From positions 22,957,603 to 23,021,602 of the forward strand of contig NC_087072.1 in the NCBI RefSeq assembly GCF_026151205.1: 64,000 bases of DNA, in the 5' to 3' direction. The DNA is from Bolinopsis microptera (taxonomy: Eukaryota; Ctenophora; Tentaculata; Lobata; Bolinopsidae). The notes beneath the pieces were generated by a model that was given only the letters and a program-made list of their open reading frames with translations, made no database searches and had not been told where the DNA came from. Both the position numbers and the translations under genes were made by a program. Of this stretch, positions 35,232 to 46,471 are shown piece by piece; the stretch's first letter is position 1, and the number at the start of each line of letters is the position of its first letter.

Positions 35232-35900
35232 CAGGCTGACGGACAACTATGAACCTGTCAATTTCACCTAGTTAACTAATTAACATGCAAGCTTGAGAAA
35301 TCCAATCAGCTCCGACAACTAGGAACCAATCATAACATATCCCGGACAACTAGGGACCTCTGGAGATACTTTAAACATTCAGGTGTCCACTGATTTCACA
35401 GCTGTGCTGTATAATATATATTTCTGCACTAATTAAGACAAAGATTTTTTTCAAGATAATGATAGTTCAAACTCAACATAATAATTACATACAGAATACA
35501 TTACTCAATATCAATCTCATGGTTAAAGTATTTGGCAATCTCAAACAGATAGTCAACCTAGCTAGAGTAGGTAGTGCGCCATCAACAGTGAGCTGCGCGT
35601 GCCGACTGTAGGATGGTTTTTTAGCGCTAATTTTGGCCAGCACAAAATTCTTGAAACAAATGCGTATTGAGTAACCTTCCCTTGATCCAATTTTAACAAA
35701 AATTAGTTAACTTACTCATAGACTTACAAGGAAAGTGTCCGAAAAATTTAAAGCATATCCAACCATCAGACATTATGTTACAGCTAAAAGCAGCGTATTT
35801 TTCCTCATTTTTCCCCATTTTTATCACTATATCAACTCCGATATCCACCAAATTTTTCGGACAGTTGTGAAAGCCCTATTGGAAGGTCTTCACCAATTTT
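35232..35900. other. Spacer, no gene recognised
   Basis: No family motif is seen. The right part leads into the FLYWCH fragment. Confidence 0.4.
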
Positions 35901-35907
35901 CAGAATA

Positions 35908-36391
35908 TTAATGGTACAAACATTTTGAAAATCCGAGCAAGTTTATTTTTATCGTGCACCCCCTAGCTAGAGCAATCCGAGTATTCGGAACAGATATGGA
36001 ACAACTGGTCATTGGAAGTTTTCCTTTCAATCCTTTTGTTAGAAGGAGTTTTTCCAACGCCCAGTCGATCGATATGGGCTGTTTAGCAGCTTTCTGCTTC
36101 AGTAAGGAGAGGACTTCACGCTTCTGTGGAGCAGCGTTGTCAGCAGGGTGGTTGTGGAGTTTGGAGCCAAGGGATAGAGTTATCTGACAGGTTGAGGTAG
36201 GCATGATTGGGACACTTGGTAGGAGGGTTGTGCTTCCGGCATCGCCAAGCAGAGTAAATGGCTGTATCTTTAGCCTTCTTTCTGGAGTACATGAACCCGT
36301 CCGTGTCCACCAGCTGTTGAGATCCTCTCTGTCCTTCGATGAATTTGGAGAAAGCAGGCATTGAATTGAAACCGATACTCTTCATGTTCAC
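35908..36391 (-). mobile_element. FLYWCH zinc-finger fragment, likely MULE-derived
   Basis: Minus-strand frames give SKFIEGQRGSQQLVDTDGFM, then YSRKK, AWRCRKHN and CPNHAYLN, matching the FLYWCH pattern (F, L, Y, W, C, C, H). After a frameshift near 36200 comes HNHPADNAAP and a helical tail. FLYWCH domains often precede MULE-type transposases. No transposase core is present here, so this is a remnant. A standalone host FLYWCH gene is less likely because of the frameshift. Confidence 0.65.
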
Positions 36392-36729
36392 GTTTCAGTA
36401 TATATACCAGAAGTGCGGTTGTATATTAACAGCTGATCAACTCTCGTACTTGTGATTGTATGTGACATGTATGCAGTATGTCTCGTATCACTCCCATTGC
36501 ATGCTCGGCTCACATCCTTGGATACGAGAACCAGCCCCTTTCGGACCCGGTTCACGTCCGTTATGTGAACACATGCCGAGAGCTCAAACACTTCTTAAAA
36601 TACTTCATAATACACAGCTACTAAGTCTAAATAACTGTCATGTGAACAGGCTGTTAGGATGGTTATAATATGGATGATGGATCACATCACAAATGATACG
36701 TCACTGATTGGGCCATGTGATCAGTGATG

Positions 36730-38420
36730 TGATACCTGATGCCGGAATGAGAGGTTCCTAGTTGTGGGGAAGCCGGATCATAGTACTGGATAAAGCCCAG
36801 AGAAGAGGTTCTAGAGTTGCTGCATCCAGCGCATCAAGGAGTTGTGGCAGTGAAAGCTCTAGCTCGCTCGTATGTGCAGTGGCCACGCATAAACGATGAC
36901 ATTGAGAAGATGAAAAAGAAATGTGGAGCATGTCAAGACAGTCAGAATCTTCCAAACAAGTCAAAGCCCCATCCTTGAAAACCAGCAACGAGACCTTGGG
37001 AACGCATACACGTGGACTTTTGTGGACCTGTTCACGGTGTAATGTGGTTAGTGGTTGTCGACGCGTATACGAAATGGATTGAGGTGATTAACATGAAGTC
37101 CAGTACTACTTTATCATCTACAATCAGAGAGTTGAGAAAGTTGTTCGCAATACATGGTTTACCAGTTATATTGTGTTCCGATAATGCACAGCAGTTGAAG
37201 AGTGAAGAGATCGTTAACTTCCTGAAAAGTAAGGGTATTCAACCTGTGTTAGTACCGACTTATTCTCCAAATACGAACGGCATAGCGGAGAGAGCAGTGC
37301 AGACTTTCAAGAGAGCAATGGAGAAAAGGAGAAAGCTGGAAGAAAAAATGCAGATTACGAGAAGAATCTCGCAAAGTGGTTACTACACTACAGAAACACA
37401 CCGAATTCTGTAACGAAGAAATCACCAGCAATGATGTTCTACAGACCCACAAGAGCTCTACTTTTACTGTTGGATCCGTTAACCAAAAGACCTGATGATC
37501 TTGATAGATATCAGAAAAATGGTGAAGAAAAGACGCAAAGAACATTCCAGATTGGAGAGAGAGTGAGGATATACAACGTTAGGACAGACCAGTGGTATGA
37601 AGGTAATATTATTATAGGCAAGGAAGGTTGTAAAGTTTACTTGGTTAAATCGCTGTCTGGTAATGTAGAACACAGGCATGTGTATCAATTAGTCCGTGCA
37701 GTCGATCTTGATGACTGGCCTGATTCAGTAGAACCGTGTGAACAGAATACACACGTGCCTTGGCATAAACCCAGTGCTTGTGAACCAAAGCCTGACCATG
37801 CAGTACCTATTATTACTTTATTAATAATCCTGAGCCTAAAACCAGTAACATACCGCAGCCGACTATTGACTTGAGCTTAAAGAGGCCTAAACTTGTGGCT
37901 AAGCAGCCCGTTATTGAGCTTATTAGGCAAAATCCCAGTGACAGTATGATTGGAGCTAAATCAAATGCTGCAAAATCTACACGTGTCTCAAATCGGCTGA
38001 AGAGATATAACTACTCTAAACTTGAAGATAATTAAATATATCGTGAGTATTATTCACCACTTTATGTGAGAATTGTTTAACTTATTAATATGAGACAGGA
38101 AATTGTTTTGAATAACCCGAAGCTATGAGAGGTATGAAAGTTTTAAATCTTTACATTGGGTGTCAAAGCCGAATTTAGTTTTTGTAGAGCGCCAATGCAA
38201 TTTTAAAGCTGCGCAAGATGCAGATTTGTTTATAGTTTTATAGATTGACCGATTTCCTCATTAAAAAAAGGGGAGGTGATATTATATATTAATTAGTTAT
38301 AATATTGATTACTTATATATTGATTTTTAATTCTAAATCCTTATAGGGGTTTTATACACACAATGAGCGTTTTCCTTTGATGATTGAACCTGAGAACGAA
38401 ATAAAGGACTTATCTATCAT
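36730..38420 (+). mobile_element. Gypsy-type integrase region with possible 3' LTR, degraded
   Basis: The integrase zinc-binding part (LLHPAHQGVVAVKALARSY with KKKCGAC, about 36810-36940) leads into the catalytic core. The core shows HVDFCGP, CSDNAQQ and NGIAERAVQTF, the expected D, D, E residues, at 37006-37310. A frameshift near 37410 leads to the C-terminal chromatin-side region (FQIGERVRIYNVRTDQWYEG) and a tail ending at about 38034. A purine tract AAAAAAAGGGGAGG at about 38266-38279, followed by TGATATTA and a polyadenylation-like AATAAA (38401), could be the polypurine tract and 3' LTR. No 5' LTR, RT or protease is attached. It abuts a transporter fragment on the right. Confidence 0.82.
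37012..37413 (+). CDS. Gypsy integrase catalytic core fragment
   Basis: This frame carries the DDE core: DFCGPV near residue 2, VVDAYTKWIEV, ILCSDNAQQLKSEEI near residue 58, and PNTNGIAERAVQTFKRAMEK near residue 85. Integrases of this class join element DNA to the host. The usual SDNG box reads SDNA. It is cut off from its zinc finger by a stop near 36976 and from the C-terminus by a frameshift, so it is not functional as a whole. Confidence 0.8.
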   Translation: MDFCGPVHGVMWLVVVDAYTKWIEVINMKSSTTLSSTIRELRKLFAIHGLPVILCSDNAQQLKSEEIVNFLKSKGIQPVLVPTYSPNTNGIAERAVQTFKRAMEKRRKLEEKMQITRRISQSGYYTTETHRIL

Positions 38421-38545
38421 CTCTATCTTGTAGGCTACCGTCCGCCTCAAGTTGTTGAAATGGTAGGTTTGAGGATTTTATGAGCGACATTTCCTGTTCT
38501 TGAGACTCCGTCTGGACCATCAACAGGATGAATGTACTTCCTAAA
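38421..38545 (-). pseudogene. SLC35G-like N-terminal fragment
   Basis: This contains only the first 40 or so codons of a group A copy. The start is altered (the codon for the initiator Met reads in a CATCAAC context), and the rest is replaced by the gypsy element end at about 38420. Confidence 0.8.
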
Positions 38546-38822
38546 ATCATAAGGATATTATCAAAAATTCAGATGCCCACCATCCGTTCACATAACACGC
38601 TAAGTGCATAATTACAATGAATATTGTTTAGAGGTTTGGTTTCTAAAATACATGTTTCGTGTTTATATTTCAAAACTATACAGACTCAAAGTTTAATATA
38701 CATAATATAAACTATACGTAGTGAATCTTTAAAAGATTAAACATCTTTACGGACTCTGGAGGTAATACCCTCTTACCTTTGTAAATGATATAAATGACGT
38801 TCTCAAAGCTTTGGGCCCTACG

Positions 38823-39023
38823 CTAAGGAATCTTTGAAAAAATAGCAGCAAAAATAGGTACCAATGATGCCAAGGCAACACTATCACCATAGTTCATCCT
38901 TTTAGCGGCCCAAAGCCTCAACACAACAGCCAATCCACCAAAACATGCTCGAGGAATAACAAACAAAATAAAAACCTTGAAATAGAATGACAGCAGATCT
39001 TCCATAGAGTTGAGGATCAGAAG
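38823..39023 (-). pseudogene. SLC35G-like group B middle fragment
   Basis: It encodes FILFVIPRACFGGLAVVLRL and KRMNYGDSVALASLVPIFAA, then stops at a breakpoint at 38823. On the other side it carries the same chimeric junction to 3' flank sequence as 28650 and 41880. Confidence 0.82.
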
Positions 39024-39099
39024 ATGATTCATACTATTAAGATCAGAGCCACTATTACGTATCAATACACCAATGCAAGGGTTGCTGCCTCCAAACAAC

Positions 39100-39293
39100 C
39101 TAAATTTCGTACTTGAAATATTTTTCGATTAACAACTTGTTTATAGTAACCGAAACAGCACTTATATAGTAAAGTGACCAAAAGTGCTCCAATAATACTT
39201 AAATGATTGGGGACGCTGTCAAAAAATACAATCTGAATTCCATATGCAATAACAATTTCACAGTTTAGGATGAGAATTCCTGGTCCAGATTAA
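39100..39293 (-). pseudogene. SLC35G-like C-terminal fragment
   Basis: This is nearly the same fragment as 28752-28940, including the short insertion ACTTATATAGTAAAGTGACC and the TTAATCTGGACC breakpoint. The two are copies of one rearranged unit. Confidence 0.82.
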
Positions 39294-39628
39294 CTACAAA
39301 ATAACTTTAATTCGATGAGTGTCAATGAAAAAGAACACAATTTCTCAAGATAAAAATCCACATATTATTATGAAGTATTCGATTTTACATATTGTTACTT
39401 GTACAGAATAGGATTGAAGGTCAAAAGATAACAGATAAAATTAATATATTCGGTAAATAACAACATAACAGCAGAAACAACAGAAAATATAATAATGTTA
39501 GAAATTTAGTAATCGGTAAAATGTAAAATGTGCTTATATTGAGGATCAGAAGATGATTCATACTATTAAGATCAGAGCCGCTATTACGTATCAATACACC
39601 AATGCAAGGGTTGCTGCCTCAATACAAC

Positions 39629-40684
39629 CTAAATTTCGTATTTGAAATATTTTTCGATTAACAACTTGTTTATAGTAACCAAAACAGCACTTGAAATAAC
39701 CAAAATTGCTCCAATAATACTCAAAAGATTGGGGATGCTGTCAAAAAATACAATCTGAATTCCATAGGCAATAACAATATCAAAGTTTCGGATGAGAATT
39801 CCCGGTCCAGATTTTTCGAGAGTCAGTCCTCGATTAAGAAGAAGAAGGCAGACAAATATACCAAATCCTCCCAAGCACATAATCAGCCTATCCATAAAAC
39901 ATTCAGGAAGTACATATTTGTCACCACTTATTAACTGGAAGATAATTCCTTCCACAACAACTGCCGAACTAACAACAAGTGTTACAAAAATTGGGCTAAC
40001 TTCAGTTCCAACTTTTCTCATCATGCTGTAGGCAAGCCCCAAAATAATTCCCCCAGAAAGAGGAACCAACGCAAAAATGGAACTATATTCTTCTCTATTT
40101 TCTTCACTCGGAGCTCCAAACAGAAAAGTAGGTTTAGCTATTAAAACAACTCCGCACAATCCAATTAACAATGCCAATATCGTAAATATACTCAATTTTT
40201 CTTTCCAAAGAACCCTAGAAAAAATAGCAGCAAAGATAGGAACCAATGCAAACATGGATACACTATCACCATAATCCATCACTTTAGCTGCCCATAACTT
40301 CAAAATACCTGCAAGTCCACCTAACAATGCTCGAGGAATTATATATTTGGCTTTTCCTTCAAAACCTATGTTTTTTTCTTTTAAAAATAAGGCTGGGAGT
40401 ATGAATAAGAACGAAAAGAAAAACATTGTGGACGAAAACTGGCCAACAGCCAAAGTGGTGCTATTTTTAACCAGTGAAAAAACACTGACACTAATAAATC
40501 CAGCTATAAATATGAACAGTTTTCCTTCAATCTGTTTGCAGACCGATTTATGTGTGATTGGCAATATTTCCTTGATATCATCTCGATCTTGTTGGCTACC
40601 GTCCGCCTCAAGTTGTTGAAATGGTACGTTCGAGGATTTTATGAGTACCATTTCTTGTTCTTGAGACTCCGTCTGGACCGACAT
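39629..40684 (-). CDS. SLC35G-like EamA transporter, copy 4, intact
   Basis: This 351-residue single-exon copy has the same ten-helix EamA plan as copy 1. It starts MSVQTESQ and has PITHKSVCKQ where copy 1 has PLTCKSVCKQ. Residues at about 232-248 read TLVVSSAVVVEGIIFQ, which is the group B version (as at 43575-44630), while sequences on both sides are group A (GLAYSMMRKV before, LGGFGIFVCLLLLNRG after). This mosaic suggests a short gene-conversion patch at about 39940-40000. No stop or frameshift is seen. The substrate is unknown. Confidence 0.87.
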   Translation of the reverse strand: MSVQTESQEQEMVLIKSSNVPFQQLEADGSQQDRDDIKEILPITHKSVCKQIEGKLFIFIAGFISVSVFSLVKNSTTLAVGQFSSTMFFFSFLFILPALFLKEKNIGFEGKAKYIIPRALLGGLAGILKLWAAKVMDYGDSVSMFALVPIFAAIFSRVLWKEKLSIFTILALLIGLCGVVLIAKPTFLFGAPSEENREEYSSIFALVPLSGGIILGLAYSMMRKVGTEVSPIFVTLVVSSAVVVEGIIFQLISGDKYVLPECFMDRLIMCLGGFGIFVCLLLLNRGLTLEKSGPGILIRNFDIVIAYGIQIVFFDSIPNLLSIIGAILVISSAVLVTINKLLIEKYFKYEI

Positions 40685-41190
40685 CAGGATGAATGTACTT
40701 CCTATAATTATAAGGATATTATCAAAAATTCAGATGCCCACCATCCGTTCACATAACAAGTGCATAATTACAATGAAGTGCATAATTACAATGAGTGCAT
40801 AATTACAATAAGTGCATAATTACAATGAATATTGTTTAGAGGTTTGGTTTCTAAAATACATGTTTCGTGTTTATATTGTAGAACTATACAGATTTAAAGT
40901 TTAATATACATAATATAAACTATTAGTAGTGAATCTTTAAAAGATTAAACATCTTTACGGACTCTGGAGGTAATACCCTCTTACCTTTGTAAATGATATA
41001 AATGACGTTCTCAAACAGTTCTTGAGAACTTATTAAGACTGATCGCTTATTTGCCCTTTTTGGGACACCCTATATTATGTACATCGCTCAACTTATGTTA
41101 CATCTGATCCGGATAACACATTGCATCATGTATAAAAATAAACTATCATAATATAAATCGATACGATTCAAATTTGTTACAATATTGCTT
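40685..41190 (-). repeat. Duplicated 5' flank of copy 4
   Basis: Shared with 23431-23895 and 43042-43495. A private expansion of AGTGCATAATTACAATGA occurs at about 40756-40825 (four copies). Confidence 0.85.
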
Positions 41191-41258
41191 TTAAAAACTC
41201 AAAATTTAAAATTTCAGACAAAAATAAAAAACTATTTTGTATAAGTAACATATAATTA

Positions 41259-41985
41259 CAACCCTAAAACTCGTATTTACAGCATTTCTCGAAGAACAGC
41301 TTCCAGATTTCTCCAGAGTCAGTCCTCGATTGAAAAGAATGAGGTAGAGAAATATACCAAATCCTCCCAAGAACATAATCAGCCTGTCCATAAAACATTC
41401 AGGAAGTACATATTTGTCACCACTTATTAACTGGAAGATAATTCCTTCCACAACAAATGCCGAACTAACAACAAGTGTTACAAAAATTGGGCTACCTTCA
41501 GTTCCCACTTTTCGCATAAGGCTGAAAGAAAATCCTAGCAAAATTCCTGCAAATAGAGGAACCAACGAAATAAACGGACTGTACTTTTTTTATCTTCTTC
41601 ACTCGGAGCTCAAAATAGAAAAGTAGGTTAAGCTATCAAAGCAATCCCGGACAATCCAACCCAATCCAACTAAAAATGACAATATCGTAAAAATACTCAG
41701 TTTTTCTTTCCAAAGAATCTTTGAAAAAATAGGAGCAAAAATAGGCACCAATGATGCCAAGGCAACACTATTACCATATTTCATCCTTTTAGCGGCCCAA
41801 AACTTTAACAAAACAGCCAATCCACCAAAACATGCTCGAGGAATGACAAACAAAATACAACCCTTGAAATAGAATGACAGCAGATCTTCCATAGAGTTGA
41901 GGATCAGAAGATGATTCATACTATTAAGATCAGAGCCACTATTACGTATCAAAACACCAATGCAAGGGTTGCTGCCTCCAAACAA
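41259..41985 (-). pseudogene. SLC35G-like copy 5, group B, broken
   Basis: This is the third copy of the chimera in which 3' flank sequence replaces the N-terminal third (junction about 41880). The frame is lost near 41590-41650, where AAAAAAG and CAATCCAACCCAATCCAAC differ from the intact gene. The segment between the last codons and LEKSG is deleted (about 41295-41310). It cannot make a carrier. Confidence 0.85.
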
Positions 41986-41986
41986 C

Positions 41987-43041
41987 CTAAATTTCGTACT
42001 TGAAATATTTTTCGATTAACAACTTGTTTATAGTAACCGAAACAGCACTTGAAATAACCAAAAGTGCTCCAATAATATTCAAAAGATTGGGGACGCTGTC
42101 AAAAAATACAATCTGAATTCCATAGGCAATAACAATTTCACAGTTTAGGATGAGAATTCCCGGTCCAGATTTTTCGAGTGTCAGTCCTCGATTAAGAAGA
42201 AGAAGGCAGACAAATATACCAAATCCTCCCAAGCACATAATCAGCCTATCCATAAAACATTCAGGAAGTACAAATTTGTCACCACTTATTAGCTGGAAGA
42301 TAATTCCGTACACAACAACTGTGAGAGAAACAATAACTGACACAAAAATTGGCTAACTTCAGTTCCAACTTTTCTCATCATGCTGAAGGCAAGCCCCAAA
42401 ATAATTCCCCCAGAAAGAGGAACCAACGCAAAAATGGAACTATATTCTTTCCTATTTTCTTCACTCGGAGCTCCAAACAGAAAAGTAGGTTTAGCTATTA
42501 AAACAACTCCGGACAATCCAATTAACAATGCCAATATCGTAAATATACTCAATTTTTCTTTCCAAAGAACCCTAGAAAAAATAGCAGCAAAGATAGGAAC
42601 CAATGCAAACAGGGATACACTATCACCATAATCCATCACTTTAGCTGCCCAAAACTTCAAAATACCTGCAAGTCCACCTAACAATGCTCGAGGAATTATA
42701 TATTTGGCTTTTCCTTCAAAACCTATGTTTTTTTCTTTAAAAAACAAGGTTGGGAGTATGAACAAGAACGAAAAGGAAAACATTGTGGACGAAAACTGGC
42801 CAACAGCCAAAGTTGTGCTATTTTTAACAAGTGAAACAACACTGACACCGATAAATCCAGCTAGAAATATGAGCAGTTTTCCTTCAATCTGTTTGCAGAC
42901 TGATTTACGTGTAAGTGGAAATATTTCCTTGATATCATCTCGATCTTGTTGACTACCGTCCGCCTCAAGTTGTTGAAATAGTAGGTTTGAAGATTTTATG
43001 AGCACCATTTCTTGTTCTTGAGACTCTGTCTGGACCGTCAT
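41987..43041 (-). pseudogene. SLC35G-like copy 6, full length, one-base frameshift
   Basis: The copy is complete from MTVQTESQEQEM to EKYFKYEI. One base is missing at about 42351-42354, where intact copies have a run of three G before CTAACTTC and this one has two. Two overlapping frames (43041-42289 and 42343-41987) result, so the protein would break off just after GTEVS, before the seventh helix. All other signature blocks are intact, so this is a very recent loss, or a sequencing error in a homopolymer. Confidence 0.85.
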
Positions 43042-43495
43042 CAGGATGAATGTACTTCCTACAATTATAAAGATATTACCAAAAATTCAGATTCCCACCA
43101 TCATCCGTTCGTATAACACGCTAAGTGCATAATTACGATGAATATTGTTCAGAAGTTTGGTTTCTAAAATAAATGTTTCGTGTTTATATTTAAAAAACTA
43201 TACAGAATCAAAGTTTAATGTACATAACATGAACTGTACGTAGTGAATCGTTAAAACATCTTCACGGACTCTGCAGGTAGTACCCTCTTACCCTTGTAAA
43301 ATGTAAATGATATAAATGACGTTCTTAAACCGTTCTTGAGAACTTATTAAGACTGATCGCTTGTTTGCCCTTTTTGGGACACCCTATATTATGTACATCG
43401 CCTAACTTATGTTACATCTGATCCGGATAACACATTGCATGTATAAAAATAAACTATCATAATATAAATTGATACGATTTAAATTTGCTACAATA
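43042..43495 (-). repeat. Duplicated 5' flank of copy 6
   Basis: The flank matches 23431-23895 and 40685-41190 and includes the mariner-end remnant TTTTTGGGACACCCTATATT. Confidence 0.85.
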
Positions 43496-43574
43496 TTGCT
43501 TTTAAGAAATCAAAATTAAAAATTTCAGATGAAAAATAAAAAACTATTATGTATAATGTAACATAATTACAACC

Positions 43575-44630
43575 CTAAAACTCGTATTTACAGCATTTCT
43601 CGAAGAACAGCTTATTCGCAGTGACTATAACAGCGCTTGATATTACTAAAATTGCTCCACAAACACTCATGACATCAGGAATGCTGTTAAAGAACACAGC
43701 CTGAATTCCATAGGCAATAACAATATCACAATTTCTTATGAGAACCCCCGGTCCAGATTTTTCCAGAGTCAGTCCTCGATTGAGAAGAATGAGGCAGAGA
43801 AATATACCAAATCCTCCCAAGAAAATAATCAGCCTGTCCATAAAACATTCAGGAAGTACGAATTTGTCACCACTTATTAACTGGAAGATAATTCCTTCCA
43901 CAACAACTGCCGAACTAACAACAAGTGTTACAAAAATTGGGCTAACTTCAGTTCCCACCTTTCGCATAAGGCTAAAAGAAAATCCTAGCGAAATTCCCGA
44001 AAATAGAGGAACAAACGAAAAAAACGGACTGTACTCTTTTTTATCTTCATCACTCAGAGCTCCAAATAGAAAAGTAGGTTTAGCTATCAAAGCAATCCCG
44101 GACAATCCAACTAGTAATGACAATATCGTAAAAATACTCAATTTTTCTTTCCAAAGAATCCTTGAAAAAATAGCAGCAAAAATAGGCACCAATGATGCCA
44201 AGGCAACACTATCACCATAGTTCATCCTTTTAGCGGCCCAAAGCTTTAACACAGCAGCCAATCCACCGAAACATGCTCGAGGAATGACATATTTGGCTTT
44301 TCCATGAAAACATACGACACTTTCTTTAAAAAATAAGGCTGGGAGCGAAAACAAGGCCGCAAAGAAAAACACAATGGATGAAAACTGGCCAACAGGCATA
44401 GTTTCGACGAATTTAATTAGTGAATAAACACTGACACTAATAAATCCAGCTAGAAATATGAGCAGTTTTCCTTCAATCTGTTTGCAGACCGATTTACATG
44501 TGAGTGGAAATATTTCCTTGATATCATCTCGATCTTGTTGGCTACCGTCCGCCTCAAGTTGTTGAAATAGTAGGTTTGAGGATTTTATGAGCACCATTTC
44601 TTGTTCTTGAGACTCCGTCTGGACCGTCAT
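43575..44630 (-). CDS. SLC35G-like EamA transporter, copy 7, intact mosaic
   Basis: This 351-residue single-exon product matches group A almost exactly over residues 1-70 (MTVQTESQEQEM to LAGFISVSVYSL), then switches to group B (GQFSSIVFFFAALFSLPALF, KRMNYGDSVALASLVP). The last 40 residues (NSIPDVMSVCGAILVISS, FEKCCKYEF) closely match the gene at 51155-52252. The EamA layout of ten helices is intact, including PVGQFSS, RILWKEKLSIF and LNRGLTLEKSGPGVLIRNCD. I chose 44630 as start by homology. An upstream in-frame ATG at 44687 would add 19 residues. The mosaic structure points to gene conversion. The substrate is unknown. Confidence 0.87.
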   Translation of the reverse strand: MTVQTESQEQEMVLIKSSNLLFQQLEADGSQQDRDDIKEIFPLTCKSVCKQIEGKLLIFLAGFISVSVYSLIKFVETMPVGQFSSIVFFFAALFSLPALFFKESVVCFHGKAKYVIPRACFGGLAAVLKLWAAKRMNYGDSVALASLVPIFAAIFSRILWKEKLSIFTILSLLVGLSGIALIAKPTFLFGALSDEDKKEYSPFFSFVPLFSGISLGFSFSLMRKVGTEVSPIFVTLVVSSAVVVEGIIFQLISGDKFVLPECFMDRLIIFLGGFGIFLCLILLNRGLTLEKSGPGVLIRNCDIVIAYGIQAVFFNSIPDVMSVCGAILVISSAVIVTANKLFFEKCCKYEF

Positions 44631-44699
44631 TAGGATATATATGTACCTAGAATTATAGAAAATCAGTAAAATTAAGATGCCCAACATCCGTTATTATAG

Positions 44700-45325
44700 C
44701 ACGCTACTATATTATTACAATGGTCAATGAATATTGTTCAAAGAATGAGAGAGTTGGGCTTCGGAAATTTGCATTTTTTGTTTTTATGTAGAAAGTCGAT
44801 TAGACTACTTCAGTGATTGCACTTGAAGTAGAATATTTTGGGTTCAACGTGCATGAAAAAATAGTGCTCATTTTATACTTAGCCAGAATTCGAAATAGGT
44901 ATCAGGTAATTGGAAGCTAAATAGTTCTCTCTAGTCTACATGCAATTGAAATAGTCAGTCGATCTTAAAATATTGTGAATTCGAAAAAAAACTCCGAATA
45001 TTTCATTTTTCAGCCATGAAATACCACTTTTAAAATATAATTCTGTGCTGAACTCTTCTTTAGAAGCAATCAGCACCAGACCAGACAATCAAATTAGCGG
45101 TGCTTGCCATCCCGATGAGGCCTGAAATATTACTGACTATTTTCCATGTCATAGGCCTATTTATACATACCAGACGAAAAAGGGGAGCTTTAATTTTATT
45201 TAGCACTACTTTTTTGGAGTTTCTCGAAAAGAAAGGTAAAACTAAAATGGCGCCACTTTCACTCTAATTATATTATCTAACCTATGTTTTTTGAAGTGAC
45301 AAAACTTATAATTTTTGAACCACCT

Positions 45326-45368
<43 letters not shown>

Positions 45369-46470
45369 TTCTTAGTCCTCCTAATGTAATATGCTAGATT
45401 TGGATGTAAAACTATAGCGGCTACATTCCATCTTACATGGTGTGTTGTAGCTTTTGTGTCACTGCTTCACTGCTTCTCATAGGATGTGCATATTTTACAG
45501 TCCAGACCATTTTGTCTTGCTAATACGTTCAGCCATCACTTTACCGGGCTTTGATCTACCAGGCATTTCGTTTTCACAGAATTATATTAATTTGTGTGCA
45601 TACTAATGTGTTACAGGGCATTTCGATTTAACATTTCCCCAATAAACGGTCGGGTTTATTCGTATGTTTAGCGATAATTTATCTTAAACCGCTGTTAGTT
45701 TATCTTCACGTCATGCCCGTTCAATTACTCCTTATTTGGTAATACGATATGGAATGTCTTCATAAACTACGATACGTAGATTAGTTTCTACCCGCTAAAA
45801 CATCTTGTACTTGTACAACAATACGTCTGGCTCTGTATTTACGTTGAATAGCCTGCCTCGCATTATTAAATACAATAGAACCTTCAGCTGGTCAGCTGTA
45901 GTACTAGTTGTTACGTCTATTAGTTCTACAGGCTACCGAGCAACTGAACAGCTACATTACCTCTCAGACACTTGTAACATGAACCAGGACAATTAGCTCC
46001 GTAGCCAGAGTATATAATAATGATATGACATTATTCCAGACACAGATCTAATGTTGTACTACATGCTGAACGAGAGTAACTCGTAATGCTTCGTTTGAGG
46101 GACCATATTATTATACTGCTTCATGTTTTCTACATACTTGTTGAGTGGAAGTTACTACGGTAGTTATCGTGGGTAGTGTGATCTCGGTTAACTGTGGAGT
46201 TAAACACGCAGTAACTGTCAGGCCTTGTTGTGGAGTGTTCTTAGTTTTCCAGCTCTGTGTATGGAGAATGTTCATGCTCACTTGTTTTGAACTTTTGTGC
46301 AACGACTTATTTTGACGCAAATTCTCTTTTGTATTGCAAGTTGTCTGGCGCATAATTGTTATTGTGAATGTGTTCACCTTATTTTTGACATGATTTTAAA
46401 CTTAAAGTACTATTGGCGATAAAAACAGTTACCAAATCTCGTGAAGTTACCTGATATGTTTTAGAATCAT
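44700..46470. other. Intergenic with a 42-base C run
   Basis: No gene is recognised. A run of 42 C lies at 45327-45368 with no paired inverted partner found nearby. The frames at 45805-45996 and 46111-46377 lack motifs. Confidence 0.5.
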
Positions 46471-46471
46471 A

